Assembly (NCBI GenBank): GCA_018417955.1
Contig: JACTVC010000040.1
Coordinates: forward strand, 62,001 to 126,000
Direction of reading: 5' to 3'
Source of the DNA: Laccaria trichodermophora
Lineage: Eukaryota; Basidiomycota; Agaricomycetes; Agaricales; Hydnangiaceae
Length of the DNA: 64,000 bases
The number at the start of each line of letters is the position of its first letter. Position 1 is the first letter of the stretch. The notes beneath the pieces are model-generated. The model ran no database searches. It saw only the letters and a list, made by a program, of their open reading frames with translations, and had not been told where the DNA came from. The translations under genes were made by a program, and so were the position numbers. Shown here piece after piece: positions 22,800 through 35,075 of this stretch.

Positions 22800-25700
22800 A
22801 GAACCCAGGTTTATCTACCACTCTCTGGGGCAGTCGCACTTGCTTTCTACCACTCGTCTAGGGAATTTTTTTTTTTTTCAAGTGGGTCACTGGGATATTT
22901 CAAGTTGCCTACCTCGGCCCCACCTCATTTCATGCCTTCCCCGAGTCCCACGTAATTCCCAACTCTGTTGCTTTGTATGTTATTCGCTCTCTTCGTCGTA
23001 GTTTTGATTATTTCTTCTTCCCCCCCTTCGCAACTTGTCTCGCCGCTTATTTATTCGGCTTTCGGTTATCTCTCTTTGGGTCTTCTCCGGTTGTATTAGT
23101 AGTTAGTTGGTCAAATTCCGTCGTCAGCGTGCATGTATAACCCAACCCATCATCCTCACTGATATCAATTACTCTTCTAATCTACGTACTTCACATGTAC
23201 ATACTGTACATAATTCTATCGCTAATATGGTAATACGAGTACTTTTACATATTCGGAAATCAAGCTTTCCGGTGCGGGGTAATTAAACTCTACCCTTACG
23301 CCACCTTTCCCCACACCACGGAACAGTTGAGCCCCGGAACGGACGCTACTCGTGCTGACAGCATGACTCAGGGTATTAGAGTATAATTAGGTGTCTGGCT
23401 GTGTCCAGACGTGCTTGACGTTCATTAACACCCATAAATATGGCTCACAGGTCATGCGGCCAAGCTTGGGAATATGGGTCAAGCTTTCATTCGGATGAGT
23501 TCAATATTCGACAGCTCTGAACTTGCTCTGAATAATCAAGAGCAGTTAGCTTCAATCCAGGACATGATTTATTAAAATGGCAGCACTCAAATGGCGAGAA
23601 GAATGATTAAGAGCGAGTACGCGCGCGACAGTCTCCATCTGGCAAAGCCTGGAGGTGGCGTATGAGGCTTGTTCTCCGCGGCCGTATGTACACATGTGAC
23701 ATCAGAATATTAAGACAAAGGATTGGCGGCATGATGAGCTCAGTTCAACAATGTCACCATACCAGCAAGGGAATTTTCAGGGATGTTGAACTTTCAAAAA
23801 AACCTTTGTGAGGGATTTGAATTAAATAAGGCCCTCACCTTGTCCGCCACCGCCGGTGCGACAGTCGTTGTGTGGGCAACGCAAAATCGGAATTTGGAGC
23901 CGAGAGACTGTTGGTGCTCCGGTCCGTTTGGTTTATCAACGCCAAGAGTGACGAAAACGAACGTGGATGGCTACTAGCGTCTTGGTGGCGGGAGAGCTCT
24001 TAGCAGCGGATAACGATAGCGTCGTTGGTGGGACAGAAGGAACCCAGAGAGGTACCTTGCGCCAAGGCTCGGATAAGCCATCCGAAATTGATCTCTTGAA
24101 ATCCTGGCGAAATAAGTCGTTTCCTTTGTGGCAGTGAGATTATTCAAGAATTCTAAATCCGCAACTTTGGGGAGAATGTCATTGAGAAAAATGCCCTGTG
24201 CCACGGCCTTGCAGTGAATTGCCTAATCCTATTCGTCGAAAATCCACTCCGTGAAAATCGAGGCTAGACGGAAGATGAATGCCATGTAAAGCTTTACTGT
24301 GTTGCGTGCTCCGAAAAAGCGGAGGTCTTCTCTCATGTGCCTCTTTCTCCTCTGGACGGCACCTGTACGTCCCGCGTTGCAATGCCCAGCGTTTTTTATG
24401 TGTTGGGTTGCAATCAGAGAAATTAGCTGGATTCTCCCCAATGTCATGAGTCTTGGTAACTAGATGCCAGTACTCCAAGGAGGTTTCAGTCGTGCTACCT
24501 GTGGGAATTCGTGGTACCCTGGTTGGCCATTGATCGAGCATTCAATTGTTTCTGAAGTGGGCACAGGATACGAGGTAAGCCCGACGTGACTTTGCAAAAA
24601 TGATTCTTGCCCAAGTATTGCTTTGCGTGCGATTGTGCGTCAAAGCGTGGCTTTCCATTCACATGTGATCTGAGACTTGAGGCAGTTTACCAGCTCAGCT
24701 GGTATCATTCAATTTGAAAAAAATGAAAGCACCAACAGAGCTCCTGATGTACGCCCAAATACGTCCGCAGAGGTACCGATCGAACTTGGAGGGACAAAGC
24801 ACCCGACGCAATCATATGGCCTTGATAGGAAAGCTTAAACGGTCCCCATTGACGATCGAGCGAGTTGGGCGGTTCCTTAATGTATTTCGTCAGGGCATCT
24901 TGAGAAGAATAACGATGAAATCGCAAGCCCATATGCAGAACGAGAAATGGAGACAATAGTAGAGCCGGATTGAGGAGTAAGTCGCCATTTATTTAGATCC
25001 GATCCATGTGTATGTCAATGGTCAACCAGGTAAACCCAAGGAAATCGAAGTGGTGCAATTTAGGGTGCCAGTGGTTTGTAAGGTGAAAGTGCAATAGGAA
25101 TCTGGTGCTCAATTTACACATAATTTCCGTGGCAGAGATATCCTGAGACGTGAAGGATAGAAAAAAGCACTAGCATCGTCAGCTGAGGCTGGAAGAGGCA
25201 CTTACTTGGAAGGAAATGCTTTAGTGCGTTTCGCAGCATACAGGAAGCTTTTTCCCGTCTGGCCAATCGGCGGTGGCTTTTACAATGAACAGAGGGTGAT
25301 GAGTCTTGGAAGAGAGAGGGAAACAGCTGGGGACTCAAGCTTCAAGACCAATTATGCCGCCGCCCGCGGAAGCAGTTGGCCGGCGGGGAGTCCGAGTCTC
25401 CTTGCTTTCTACCACGACAAGCGGCACCCTCACAACGCATCAACGCTTCACCAGTTAAAAGAAAAAAAAAGTATCGATTGCGCTGAGAAAGAGAGACGAT
25501 TGAAATCTATACACTCCAGAGGCCGCGTTGTCTCCTACATATACCCTCAAGAATGCTTCGAAATACAAGGCTACAGTCATTCACCGGTCACTGAGTCACA
25601 CTAGTCAATGAGTCAAAACACTTTTCCGGGGTCAGTTCTCAAGCTATTTCTTTAATTCTTTCTCCGTTGTGTGCGCATATATAGTCTGTATAGTAATCCC

Positions 25701-26020
25701 AGGTTTCTAAGGTGTAGCATGTTTTGATCTCTTGATATCTGCAGATAAGTGCTCATTCGCCATGAAACTGAATATTATCTGAGTGATCTTGGCCTTAGAT
25801 TTCAGAAAAGAGCCATTTTTGTTTGATAATATCTCAAGGCATTCCATAAATATTCAATTACAAGAGTTTTGAGCTGAGCTGATGCTCCAGTGAACCAAAA
25901 ACCACTGAATGGACCAAATCACACTTGAAAGGGAGAAGGTCACATTCTGTCACACTTGCCACAGATTGAGATTCGCTAGCGAAGCGAGGAACAAGTGTAG
26001 CGTTAGAATAGGGTCTTTGA
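22800..26020. other. Long stretch without a recognised gene
   Basis: About 3.2 kb. It contains a T-run (22867-22879) and several short open frames (23783-23977 plus, 23974-24541 minus, 25206-25604 plus) with no motif I can name. Frames shift within 23974-24541 (REDLRFFGARN, LYMAFIFRLASIF), so a decayed gene is possible. The DIRS element's left end may lie in the last few hundred bases. Confidence 0.3.
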
Positions 26021-26075
26021 GCGAACGAGTGGTGCGGCACGTGCCGTTTTCTCTTCTTACCACCACCTCGTTCGC
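26021..26075 (+). repeat. Hairpin upstream of the gag-like gene
   Basis: GCGAACGAGTGGTG (26021-26034) pairs with CACCACCTCGTTCGC (26061-26075) with one bulged base. The loop itself contains the palindrome CGGCACGTGCCG. It lies about 95 nt before the gag ATG. It could be a structured leader or a replication signal of the element. Confidence 0.5.
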
Positions 26076-26169
26076 CACACAGAAGGAGTTCATTAGCTCC
26101 TTCTCATTTTTCATTGCCTACTACACTCCTTAGAACTACACACAGTAACATTCCCTACTACACATCCCC

Positions 26170-28254
26170 ATGCCGCGAATTCTTCAGGACCCGACCAATG
26201 TCCCATGCCCGGATTTCGCAGGAGCAGGATACGCCGCTGTCAGGCAAGTCCTGTCCAACAACGGCCAGGTAACCAACGACCAGGCTATACAACAACTAAC
26301 CACTGCTTGGAACCAAACACACAAGCTTGAAGTCGAAGCTTGGAACCAGCAAGTGCAGACAGAGCTAGAAGAGCACCAGGAGCAGGCCAGGCTGGTGGCA
26401 GAAGAAGAGATGAGACGCCAAGAGGAAGACTGACGCCTAAAGGACGAGGAAAGGAAAGAGCAAGAGAAGAAACAGCCCAAAATCAACAACTTCGATGAGG
26501 GCAAGATAATTGCCGACCATGTCATGGCTCGTCCATCACAGTTTGCCATCGGAAAGTTGAAGTCATTCAGCTATGTCGAGTTATGGTACTTTACTGACGA
26601 AGGATGTGCTGAGGCACAGGACGCCAGCAAGGCCCAATCAGATGACGCATATGGCATCACCAAGGTCGACGACCTAGTCGCGTTCAAGCCTGTTGGATCC
26701 TTCAAAGCATCCCGGAATGTTGTCCCAGATGCTAACCTCACCTGGACGCAGATGAACATCGCAAAGAACATGCTAATTCAGTACATGGGCTTCTGCGACT
26801 GGCCCCAGAAGCATATCCAGTCGTTCGCGCATTTCTACTTCAACCTCGAGTTTGAACCGATACACTTAGTGTTTGAAAGTCCGGTTCGGTCCGGTTTTTT
26901 GATGCCCAGGGGCATGGACCGTAACCGTAACTGGTCTGCCTTTTCCCCAGAAGTCAAAAGACCAGACCGGACCGCAAAAAGACCGCAGACCGCGGTTTTT
27001 TGCAGTCTATAGACCGGTTTCGGTCTGCATCGGTTTTAACCGGTTTATGACCGGTCTTTAGGCCAATATTTTAAAATTATGAATTGGTAAATTTATTAAC
27101 ATCTCTATTAGCTTTAAAACGAGCCCAAGAACGCTAAATTCCGTTAGGAATTGGTGCTTCTATAAAATAAGTCTGGTACATCTATTATTCCCAAAAGTAA
27201 TTTACATTTTAATCCATATCTCTCTTGTTTTTTGACCAAATCGTACGTTCTTGGGTGCGTTTTAAAGGGTATTTAAGGGGCTACAAAAGACCAGTCCAAA
27301 CCGGTCTTGACCGGTTCATGTTAACCGGTTTTTTTGCGGTCTTTACATCTCAAAAATAAAAAGACCGAACCGCAGGTCCGGTCTGGTTACGGTCTTTTTC
27401 CAGTCACGAGACCAGACTTCCAAACACTAGATACGCTCACGGCCCCACGGTGAAAAGGTGCTCATTGTATACCAAGCCAAGGCCAGGAGACTGTGGCACG
27501 ACGAGCTGTCAAGAGGCACAGGCTTTAACATCACGCCTATAAATAAGACACTCCTCAGCACCATGGCTGAGGAGGTGTGGGACATGGTCAGGATGGATTC
27601 CGTCAAAAAGGTCAGTTATTCCCCTCCTTCTCCCCAAATTTCCAACATACGCTGACTGCTTCTACCCACCATCCCCCCCCCCCCCCACCCTTTTTTCCTC
27701 CACATCTGCCATACCATGCCATCCTGCCACCTTATTGCCATCTGCTATGCCTTGCCATCACGCCAAATGCCCACAAAACAACACTATAACACCTGAATCC
27801 GACGCCTCGCGATGCCACTATCGACAACAACCATGCCTCGTCACTCCACACCACTGACAACCATGCCACGCCATGCCACTAACAACATTGCCATTGCAGC
27901 ATGATGCCATAGCCATGTCCCCAGCACGGGACTGGGACAGGAGAAGCTCCAGGATAGGCTCATCCTCGTCTCCATCCAAACGAGGTCGTGCGCAATCCCC
28001 CTCATGCTCACACTCTCACTCACATTCACATTCCCCTCCCCGCCAGCACCGTCGTCGTTACGCCTCGCCAGAGCGCTCCTCCAGAGATGCTGGTTCACAG
28101 GGCAGGCACAACCGTCAGGCCACAAACGGCAGAGGCAGAAACAGAAGCGGCAATGCTTCATTTTTTCAAGGGGGCACAGCGGGACATGGCTCCTCCACCT
28201 GTGTCGTATGCCTGGGATGCCACGAGCATTATACCACAGCCTTACGCATGGCTT
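26170..28254 (+). pseudogene. DIRS gag-like protein, broken
   Basis: It starts MPRILQDPTNVPCPDF. A charged coiled region, a conserved core (ARPSQFAIGKLKSF, YVELWYFTDEG, KVDDLVAFKPV, SRNVVPD) and, after the MITE, YQAKARRLWHDEL follow. An intron of about 290 nt (27612-27899) leads to an RS/His-rich tail ending in a Cys/His cluster (CVVCLGCHEH). An in-frame TGA at 26431-26433 follows EEED, where Arg (CGA) is likely. The MITE at 26867-27429 splits the frame; bridging one target-site copy restores it. This is probably the structural or nucleic-acid-binding protein of the element, now inactive. Confidence 0.7.
26867..27429. mobile_element. hAT-like MITE inserted in the gag-like gene
   Basis: The terminal inverted repeats are TAGTGTTTGAAAGTCCGGT at the left and, read inward from the right end, TAGTGTTTGGAAGTCTGGT. 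The flanks are GATACACT and GATACGCT, an 8-bp target duplication with one mismatch, as expected of hAT elements. The subterminal parts repeat CCGGTTTT/AAAACCGG and AGACCG motifs and can fold on each other. No transposase is present. Confidence 0.8.
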
Positions 28255-30109
28255 TGATCTCAGGATTCCTAATATATCTCAATCATATGTTCCAGCTAAT
28301 AACCCGTCTATTAATAAGTTTCTTGAAGAATATGAGGAAATTGTGGAGAAAGAATCCTGGAAGGGCAGATACATTGGCCCCTTCTCCAGGGCAAAACTGG
28401 AATCTGTCATTGGACCCTTCCAGTCATCCCCCCTCTCCCTTGTTCCCAAACCTGGAAAACCCGGAAAATATCGCGGGGTGCATGACTTCTCCCACCCGCG
28501 TCAGCCATCAACAAATCCAATCTCATCTATCAATTCTGCCATCAACACACATGATTTCCCCTGCACATGGGGGACCTTTTCCACGATATGCCTCATCATT
28601 TTTCGACTACCACCCAGCTCCCAGGCCTCCATTCGAGATGTCGCTGAGGCTTACAGGACCATACCTGTACATCACAGTCAGTGGCCAGGTTTGGTCGTGC
28701 GACTACAAGGTGCAGACACCTTCGCCGCCAACACATGCAACAACTTTGGCCTCACCTCTGCAGGTGGGACCCATGGACTTCTTGCAGACGCAGGAACGGA
28801 CATCTTCTGTGCAAATGGAATTGGTCCCTTATCAAAATGGGTCGATGACCACATTTTCTTTCGAATTCCCCACTCCTGCCTCAGCATGTACAATGCCCAG
28901 CACCAATCCTGGCATCAACTGGTCAAAACCAATGGAGGACGCCTACACGAAGGTAGTCGTATTTGGTACAGAGGCGACACCATGCCTGATGGGCACCCAG
29001 AGGAGTTTGACGAGGACATGGCCAGCCCCATACACAATCTCTCGAGCGTATCTGCACGTTCTGCCAATGATGCTCTTTTTACATATGCTGACGAAGATAT
29101 TGATCTTCTTTCAGATGAATTGGGCATTCTGTGGGAGAGCTCCAAGACCATCCCCTTTGGCTCAGTGGTCCCATACCTCGGTTTTGTATGGGACCTTGAG
29201 GCGTGCACTGTGGCCATCCCAGTGGAGAAGAGGCGCAAATACCTCAACGCGATTGAGGAATGGGGGGAAAAGCCAACACATGCACTGGCAGAAGTACAAA
29301 AGCTATATGGTAAGTTGTTGCACACTTCCCTCGTTATTACTGCAGGGCACGTGTACCTTACGAATTTGGAAGCCATGCTCTCAGGTTTCAATAACAGTCC
29401 TTTCGTGCCACACACCCCACCCCACAATATAGCTGACAACCTTCAATGGTGGACAACACACCTCCAATCTCCCACCCTCTCAAGGGACATTCCTGGCCCA
29501 GTACCACTCAAGGACCTCGACGCCTTCTCTGACGCTAGCTCAGGTTTTGGCATCAGCATCATGATTGGGAAGAGGTGGCGCGCCTGGCGTTTACTCCCTG
29601 GCTGGAAAGCTGATGGATGAGACATTGGTTGGGCAGAGGCAGTCAGATTCGAGCTCCTCAGCCTTGCCATACTGTCATCCGGCGACAGAAGTTCTCACTT
29701 CAAGGTTTATGGAGATAACAAAGGAGTCGTCGAAGGATGGTGGAAGGGATGTAGCTGAAACAAGCAGACCAACATCGTCTTTAGACGCATTCACGCCATT
29801 CTGGAGACCCGGCAGTGCACCATCCACACAAGATATGTCCCAAGCAAAGATAATCCCGCTGATGAACCATCCAGAGGAATATACCCACGTCTTACACATC
29901 TCCTGCCCCATATTCCCATCCCCCCAGAACTGCACCACCTCATCATCAACTTCGACTCTGAACTTGCCATGGCACACTCTGGTGAGCACCTCCTACCAAA
30001 TGCCCAACACAAGCCCCAACATGAGCTCTCAGAAAACAAACGAGCCTCAATCAATGCCGAGCTTGATTGCCGGGGGGAGGAATTCCTCTCCTGTTCCTCA
30101 TACGATTAA
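28255..30109 (+). pseudogene. DIRS reverse transcriptase / RNase H, broken
   Basis: RT blocks: GPFQSSPLSLVPKPGKPGKY, RGVHDFSHP, DVAEAYRTIPVH, NNFGLTSAGGTHG and KWVDDH (the catalytic DD box), then YLGFVWD. The RNase H part follows: DAFSDASSGFG, WRLLPGWKADG, VYGDNKGVVEGW, YVPSKDNPADEPSRG. Two in-frame TGA codons (29618-29620 and 29756-29758) interrupt the RNase H region. In both places an Arg (CGA) fits the context (KADG-stop-DIGW, GCS-stop-NKQ). The enzyme would copy element RNA to DNA; this copy cannot make it intact. Confidence 0.78.
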
Positions 30110-30311
30110 CCAGGAACGTCGAGCCTGGAATGCTCAGCTCCCAGCCCCAGCCTCTGATAAGCATCCATGACCTGCACCATACCGCAAGAACCTTACTCCT
30201 CTCCCCTCCCCCCTTCGACTGCATTGCCCAGCCAACCAAAGACTACGCCTATCGCACCCACTAGTGCCTCGTGCCCAGAGGTCTGCTCAAATGTCGGATG
30301 AAGACATCAAG

Positions 30312-30611
30312 TGTTAGGATAAGACAGTAAGCAGTAGCTCAGGCGGTTACACGTAGAGGTAAACGACTGTATAGTCAATCTCTACCTGTTAGGATAAGAC
30401 AGTAAGCAGTAGCTAAGGTAGAGATAAGTAAGTAAAGTATTGGAAGATATATGAGTAAAAGAATACACACCTCAGGCGGTTACACGTAGAGGTAAACGAC
30501 TGAGGTGCGAGGTACGGAAAGGAGCGAGAAAATTGTAAGTACGGAAGTAAACGAAGGAGTTGGTAAATAGGAATAAAGAGAGTACGTAGCGTAGGGTTCT
30601 AATCCTCAACA
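30312..30611 (-). repeat. 3' LTR of the copia element
   Basis: 300 bp, ends TG/CA. It carries two internal duplications: TGTTAGGATAAGACAGTAAG occurs at 30312 and again about 75 bp later, and the block GGCGGTTACACGTAGAGG occurs twice. G at 30353 is the only difference seen from the other LTR. Confidence 0.92.
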
Positions 30612-30623
30612 CTCCCCCTGAAA
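30612..30623 (-). promoter_or_regulatory. Polypurine tract
   Basis: TTTCAGGGGGAG on the minus strand, abutting the 3' LTR. This is the expected plus-strand primer of an LTR element. Confidence 0.7.
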
Positions 30624-30632
30624 CCGTAGCTC

Positions 30633-33600
30633 CTAAATATCGATGTATTCCATTCCCATGAGTTTGATGAGGTGCTCCAGTGTTGGTCGAGAAAGTGATT
30701 TCGTAAAGATATCAGCGACGTTTTGAGTTGTATCGATAGGGACGATGATGATGTCTTCGAGGTTAACGGCCTCACGGATCCAGTGGGTCTTGACGTCGAC
30801 GTGTTTGATTTTTGTATGACCTCCAAAGTTTTTGGTGAGAGCGACGGCGGCGTCATTGTCGCAGTAGATGGTGATGGGGAGGTCGAAGAATTGATCAACT
30901 TCAAAGAACCATGCACTTACCCATTTTGCCTGTTTTCCAGCCTCGAAAACGCCAACATATTCAGCTTCTCCAGTCGAAGTGCTGACTCGCCTTTGAGTTT
31001 TTGCTTTCCAGCTGACAGGTCCTCCAGAGGATATGAAAACGAAGCCAGCGGACGATTTTCGGTTGTCGGATTCATCGGCGTAAGAGGAGTCGGAATATCC
31101 AAAGGGTTTGATGACCCCGTCCTTTCTGTATGTGATAACGAGGTTGCTGGTTGTTTTCAGGTATGCGAGGAGGTGTTGAACAAGCTTCCAATGCATGGGT
31201 CGAGGATCGGATGCGTAGCGCATCAGTACCATGACCGAGAACGCAATATCAGGCCGGGTACCATTCGCAATATGGTTAAGCATCCCCAATGCGCTTCTAT
31301 AATCCTTATCGCGCATGAATTCGGAGTCGTGAATGGGGATGGGTATAGGCTGTGATTCGACAAGCATTACGCCTGGAGGGAGAGGAGTATACTTCGGATT
31401 AGCGTTCTCCATTCCGAATGTAACCAAAGCCTTTGTGATAAGCGGTTTTTGATGGATAGATATGTCGCCGGAGTCGTGATTTACGATCGACATGCCAAGT
31501 ACTTTGTTAGGTGTGCCTAGATCAGTGATTTCGAATTTTGCCGCAAGTTCTCGTTTTGCCCTTTCCATTGCGGCAACTGAGGAAGATCCTGCAGAAACGT
31601 CATCGGTGTAGGTTGACGAAACAGTGTATCCTTCATCGGTATGTTGAATATGCACGCATGGGTCTGCTCAAGACTGGCGGTGACCGAGTTCGGTGAATGT
31701 TTTGTTAAGTAGGCGGAACCAATTATTGGCGCCATCCATGGTGCCGTATATTGTAAAGTTCATGAGTAGGACAGTGTCGATGTTAGGGATTTTGTAGTGA
31801 TTTTCGAAACCTTGTGGAATTTCGAGGTAGTTGACTCCCTGGGGTTTTGAGTTGAGGTATGCTCCAACGAAGTCGATTAGCCAGAAATGGAGCTTCAAAC
31901 TCGCAATGAGTGCAAACAGCATTTGGACTGACTCGTACCTGGCGACCGCGGCGAAGGACTCATAATAATTTTCCCCAAGCTTCTGAGAAAAACCTTTTAC
32001 TACTCCGCGGGCGCGTCGTCTGATGAGGCTTCCTTTTCCATCGACCTTTAGATCATAGACCCACTTCCCTTTAATGGTTTTTACACCAGGGGGTCGAGGA
32101 ACAGCAGTAACAACGTTACGCTCGTCCCATCAGGCAATCTCCCTTTCCATCGCCGGGAACCATAGGTGACGCCGACATAGGTCAAACGCCTCTTCAAAAG
32201 TCACCGGGACAAGTCGATTTAATGGTTCCGGAGGGAAATCAGCATTGAGTGCAGTGTGCGCGGAGTCGTCTTCATCGGCGTCTTCCAAAATAGGAAACGT
32301 AGCGTCATCGTTGGATTCTTCTGGTAAAGTTCCGTTCTTAGCAGCAATTCTTGCTGATTGACGTGATGCTGGGGGATAGACGATTCTGGGACGTGGGACA
32401 TGTGTTTGAGGCTGGTGAGGAGTATCTGGAGCAACTGGATTGGCAGGAATGGCGGGAGCTAAAATGGTGTTGTCTATGTCTGAGGTTGAATTGACGAGAA
32501 AATCATAGTCATTATCACCGTCGTCCTGGTGAAAGTACTCCCCCTCAGTCGTGAGGGTGCGATGTCCAGGGCCTTCCTCAAACTTGACATTCCGGGATCA
32601 CATGATCTGGCCAGTCTCCGGGATCAAGATCCGGTAAACACCTCGGCCCTCGATTCCAATCATTCTCCCCTTTTGCCCCCGTGCGGCTAATTTGCTTCCG
32701 CCTTTCTCAAAGGGGATGTGCACATAAGCGATACACCCCCAGACCCTGATATGTCCCACATCTTGTCTCTTCGCCGTCCACGCCTCTTCAGGGATCGTAC
32801 CTGGATGTCGACTTGATGGCAGTCGATTTTCCACGTAGTCAGCGAAAGCCCATGCCTCAGCCCACCATTTTGCTGATAAACCAGCGTCGATGAGCATTAC
32901 GCGGACAGCTCCAGTGGTGATCCCGATAGAGCGTTCAGCAGTTCCATTCGACGAGGATGAGTATGGAGCCGTTGGGAGCATGATCAGGCCTGTCTCACGA
33001 AAATATTCTGCCCACAAGTTGCCTTTGAATTCTGGCGCGTTGTCAACTCTGACAAAGACCATCCGCATATCGGTAACTTTTTCACTTTCACTCCGATAGG
33101 TCTTCAATGCAGTCAGAGTCGTTTCGGATAAGCGGTTGGCGAGGAAGTAGGTTTTACGGTGGGCCGATCCGCTATCATGGAATTTCATTCCGTATAGCGA
33201 TCCACCATGGGATTTGACTCGAGACGGTCCCCATATGTCGATATTGGTGAGTCTGAGTATCTTGTTCTCGACTTGAACATCATCGTCATATGGTCGTCGT
33301 TTCTGATTCCCCAAAATACAGTCTTCACACTGTCCAGCCACGTCCTCGGATGTAATTTCAAGGCCGTCAACAAGTTTCAAGGCTTGCTTTACCCGAGTAA
33401 CTCCAAAATGGGCAAATCGGCGATGCCATGTAGCAAGATTGGCAGGGCTTCGAAGGGATTGTGCAGTGAGGGCAGTCGGGATAGCCATTGAGAAGGATCC
33501 GTTGACAAGGTATAGCCCATTCTTGAGAATCCCGCTAAAAATCTCTGATTTTCCCTTATAGAAGCGAACTTTTTGGTCTCCAAATATGGCATGCCATCCT

Positions 33601-34988
33601 GCGACGTCCATTTTGCTGATGGATAGAAGGTTGGCGGTGATGTCTGGTGCATGGAGAGCATCGCGAAACGTCAAGGTATGTTCCACGTTATTAAACACCA
33701 CTTTAATTTCAACGTCGCCCACCCCCAGGATAGAAAAGCTGGCGCCTTCCTTAGATGATTGTCCAGCCATCTTCTCCAATGTTTTATATGTTGTGAAAAC
33801 ATCTCGGCTTTTGAAGAAATGCGTAGTACACCCGGAATCCGCAAATGAGCATGAAGAGATGGAGGGTAAGACTTGGCTAGCAGCTAAGGCGACCTTCTGG
33901 AGAACTGACTTGTTCTCCTCCAACAGTTTATTGACCTCGTCGTTGAGTGTAGCTGATAAAGCGAAATGTCCACCGGCATTTATCGTGCCGTCGACAGTCG
34001 ATGATGATGAAGCGAAGTTCGCCATGGGAGAAGCGGTACGTTTTCCTTTCCACCAAGCGGGGTATTGTCCTTGCTTCCCGCCTCCCATTTGGAAGCAATC
34101 ATTGATCAAGTGGCCAGTCTTTCCACATGTAGGGTTGGCGCACACGAGGTGAGATTTATTTGGGTTGGATGAGCCTCCAGGCCTTGTTTGAAGGGTTTTA
34201 ACTTCAGCCTGGAGGGCGTGGACCATTGCTTCTAGTGCTTTAACAGAGTCGAAAGCGGGGGTAGTAGCTGTTTTGGTTGTTTCGGCAGCTCGGTTGGCAA
34301 GACGCTCCCCGTGGGAGGTGAGTTTCATGATAACTTCACTCAAATCCTCCTTATCGTATAGGTTGGATATTATGGGATCCCAAGACTCGGGGAAAGAGTC
34401 GAGGAGCTTCGTGATGAAGCGTACGTCGGTGATTCCAGCGCCGGCGTCGTTTGCAGCCTTACGAAGGGCACGCATTTTCTCGATATGGCCGTTCTCTCCC
34501 ACTACTTTCATTCCCTCTTCGAATTTGCAGTTCGCTAATGCCCTCTCTCTCATATTCCTAGCCCTATCGCTTGCGCCGCCATACTGCTTGGCTAGCAGGG
34601 TCCATGCCTCATGCGATTTCCCATTTGGGTCAACTCCAGATCCAGCAATATCCATCAAATTGATCAAGATCGACGACATGGCAGCGCTCTCGCGGAGTTC
34701 GTACTCGAGTTCCGATGGAGTTGTGGAGTGGGCAGGGGTAGGACCTGATGGTTTTTCGGTGATAGGTGCGGGGGGTGATATTTTTGGTTCAGTGGATGAA
34801 TTTTCTGCATTTTCTGCGTCCAGTATTTCTTGGGGAACGACAATCTTGTTCTCCCAGTATTTTAGGTATCCTCGGGGTTTCCCATGAGCAATCATAAGAG
34901 TTTTCCAGCTCGCGAAGTTTTCATATCCGCGGCAACGTTGATCCTCGGGCAAGGAGAAAGGGATTGATATATTGTGACTTCCAGACAT
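30633..34988 (-). pseudogene. Copia polyprotein with three in-frame TGA codons
   Basis: One frame of about 1,450 codons. Gag (MSGSHNISIPF start) contains a short Cys-knuckle-like CANPTCGKTGHLINDC. Protease has FADSGCTTHFF. Integrase has WHRRFAHFG...CEDCILG and a D,D,E core (NIDIWGP, RVDNAPEFKG, SNGTAERS). RT follows (LIDFVGAYLNS, TYTDDVSAG as the YxDD box), then RNase H (YSDSSYADESDNRKSSAG, TSTGEAEYVG). TGA stops at 32598-32600, 32130-32132 and 31668-31670 break it without any frame shift. The element cannot make its own enzymes and must have moved before the stops arose or with help from another copy. Confidence 0.9.
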
Positions 34989-35060
34989 GGTAATAAGTCT
35001 CTTGTATTGAGTCGATAGGGGATATGTGTAACCGGTATTCTTCTGATAATTTAGGAGCGA

Positions 35061-35075
35061 GCGGGGCCCATAACC
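35061..35075 (-). promoter_or_regulatory. Primer-binding site, half-tRNA(iMet) type
   Basis: Directly inside the 5' LTR. The plus strand reads GGGGCCCATAACC, which resembles the anticodon arm of initiator tRNA-Met (CAT anticodon). This fits priming by an internal tRNA fragment, as known for copia-type elements, rather than by the tRNA 3' end. Confidence 0.6.

Noticed and set aside
23974..24541. Possible decayed gene on the minus strand
   Set aside because: Several frames show protein-like stretches, but no motif, start or splice pattern identifies a family; left as unassigned.
28004..29432. Overlapping long frame (27873-29432) across the DIRS RT
   Set aside because: Only its first part (RS/His-rich) belongs to the gag-like gene; the rest has no motifs and is a shadow of the RT frame.
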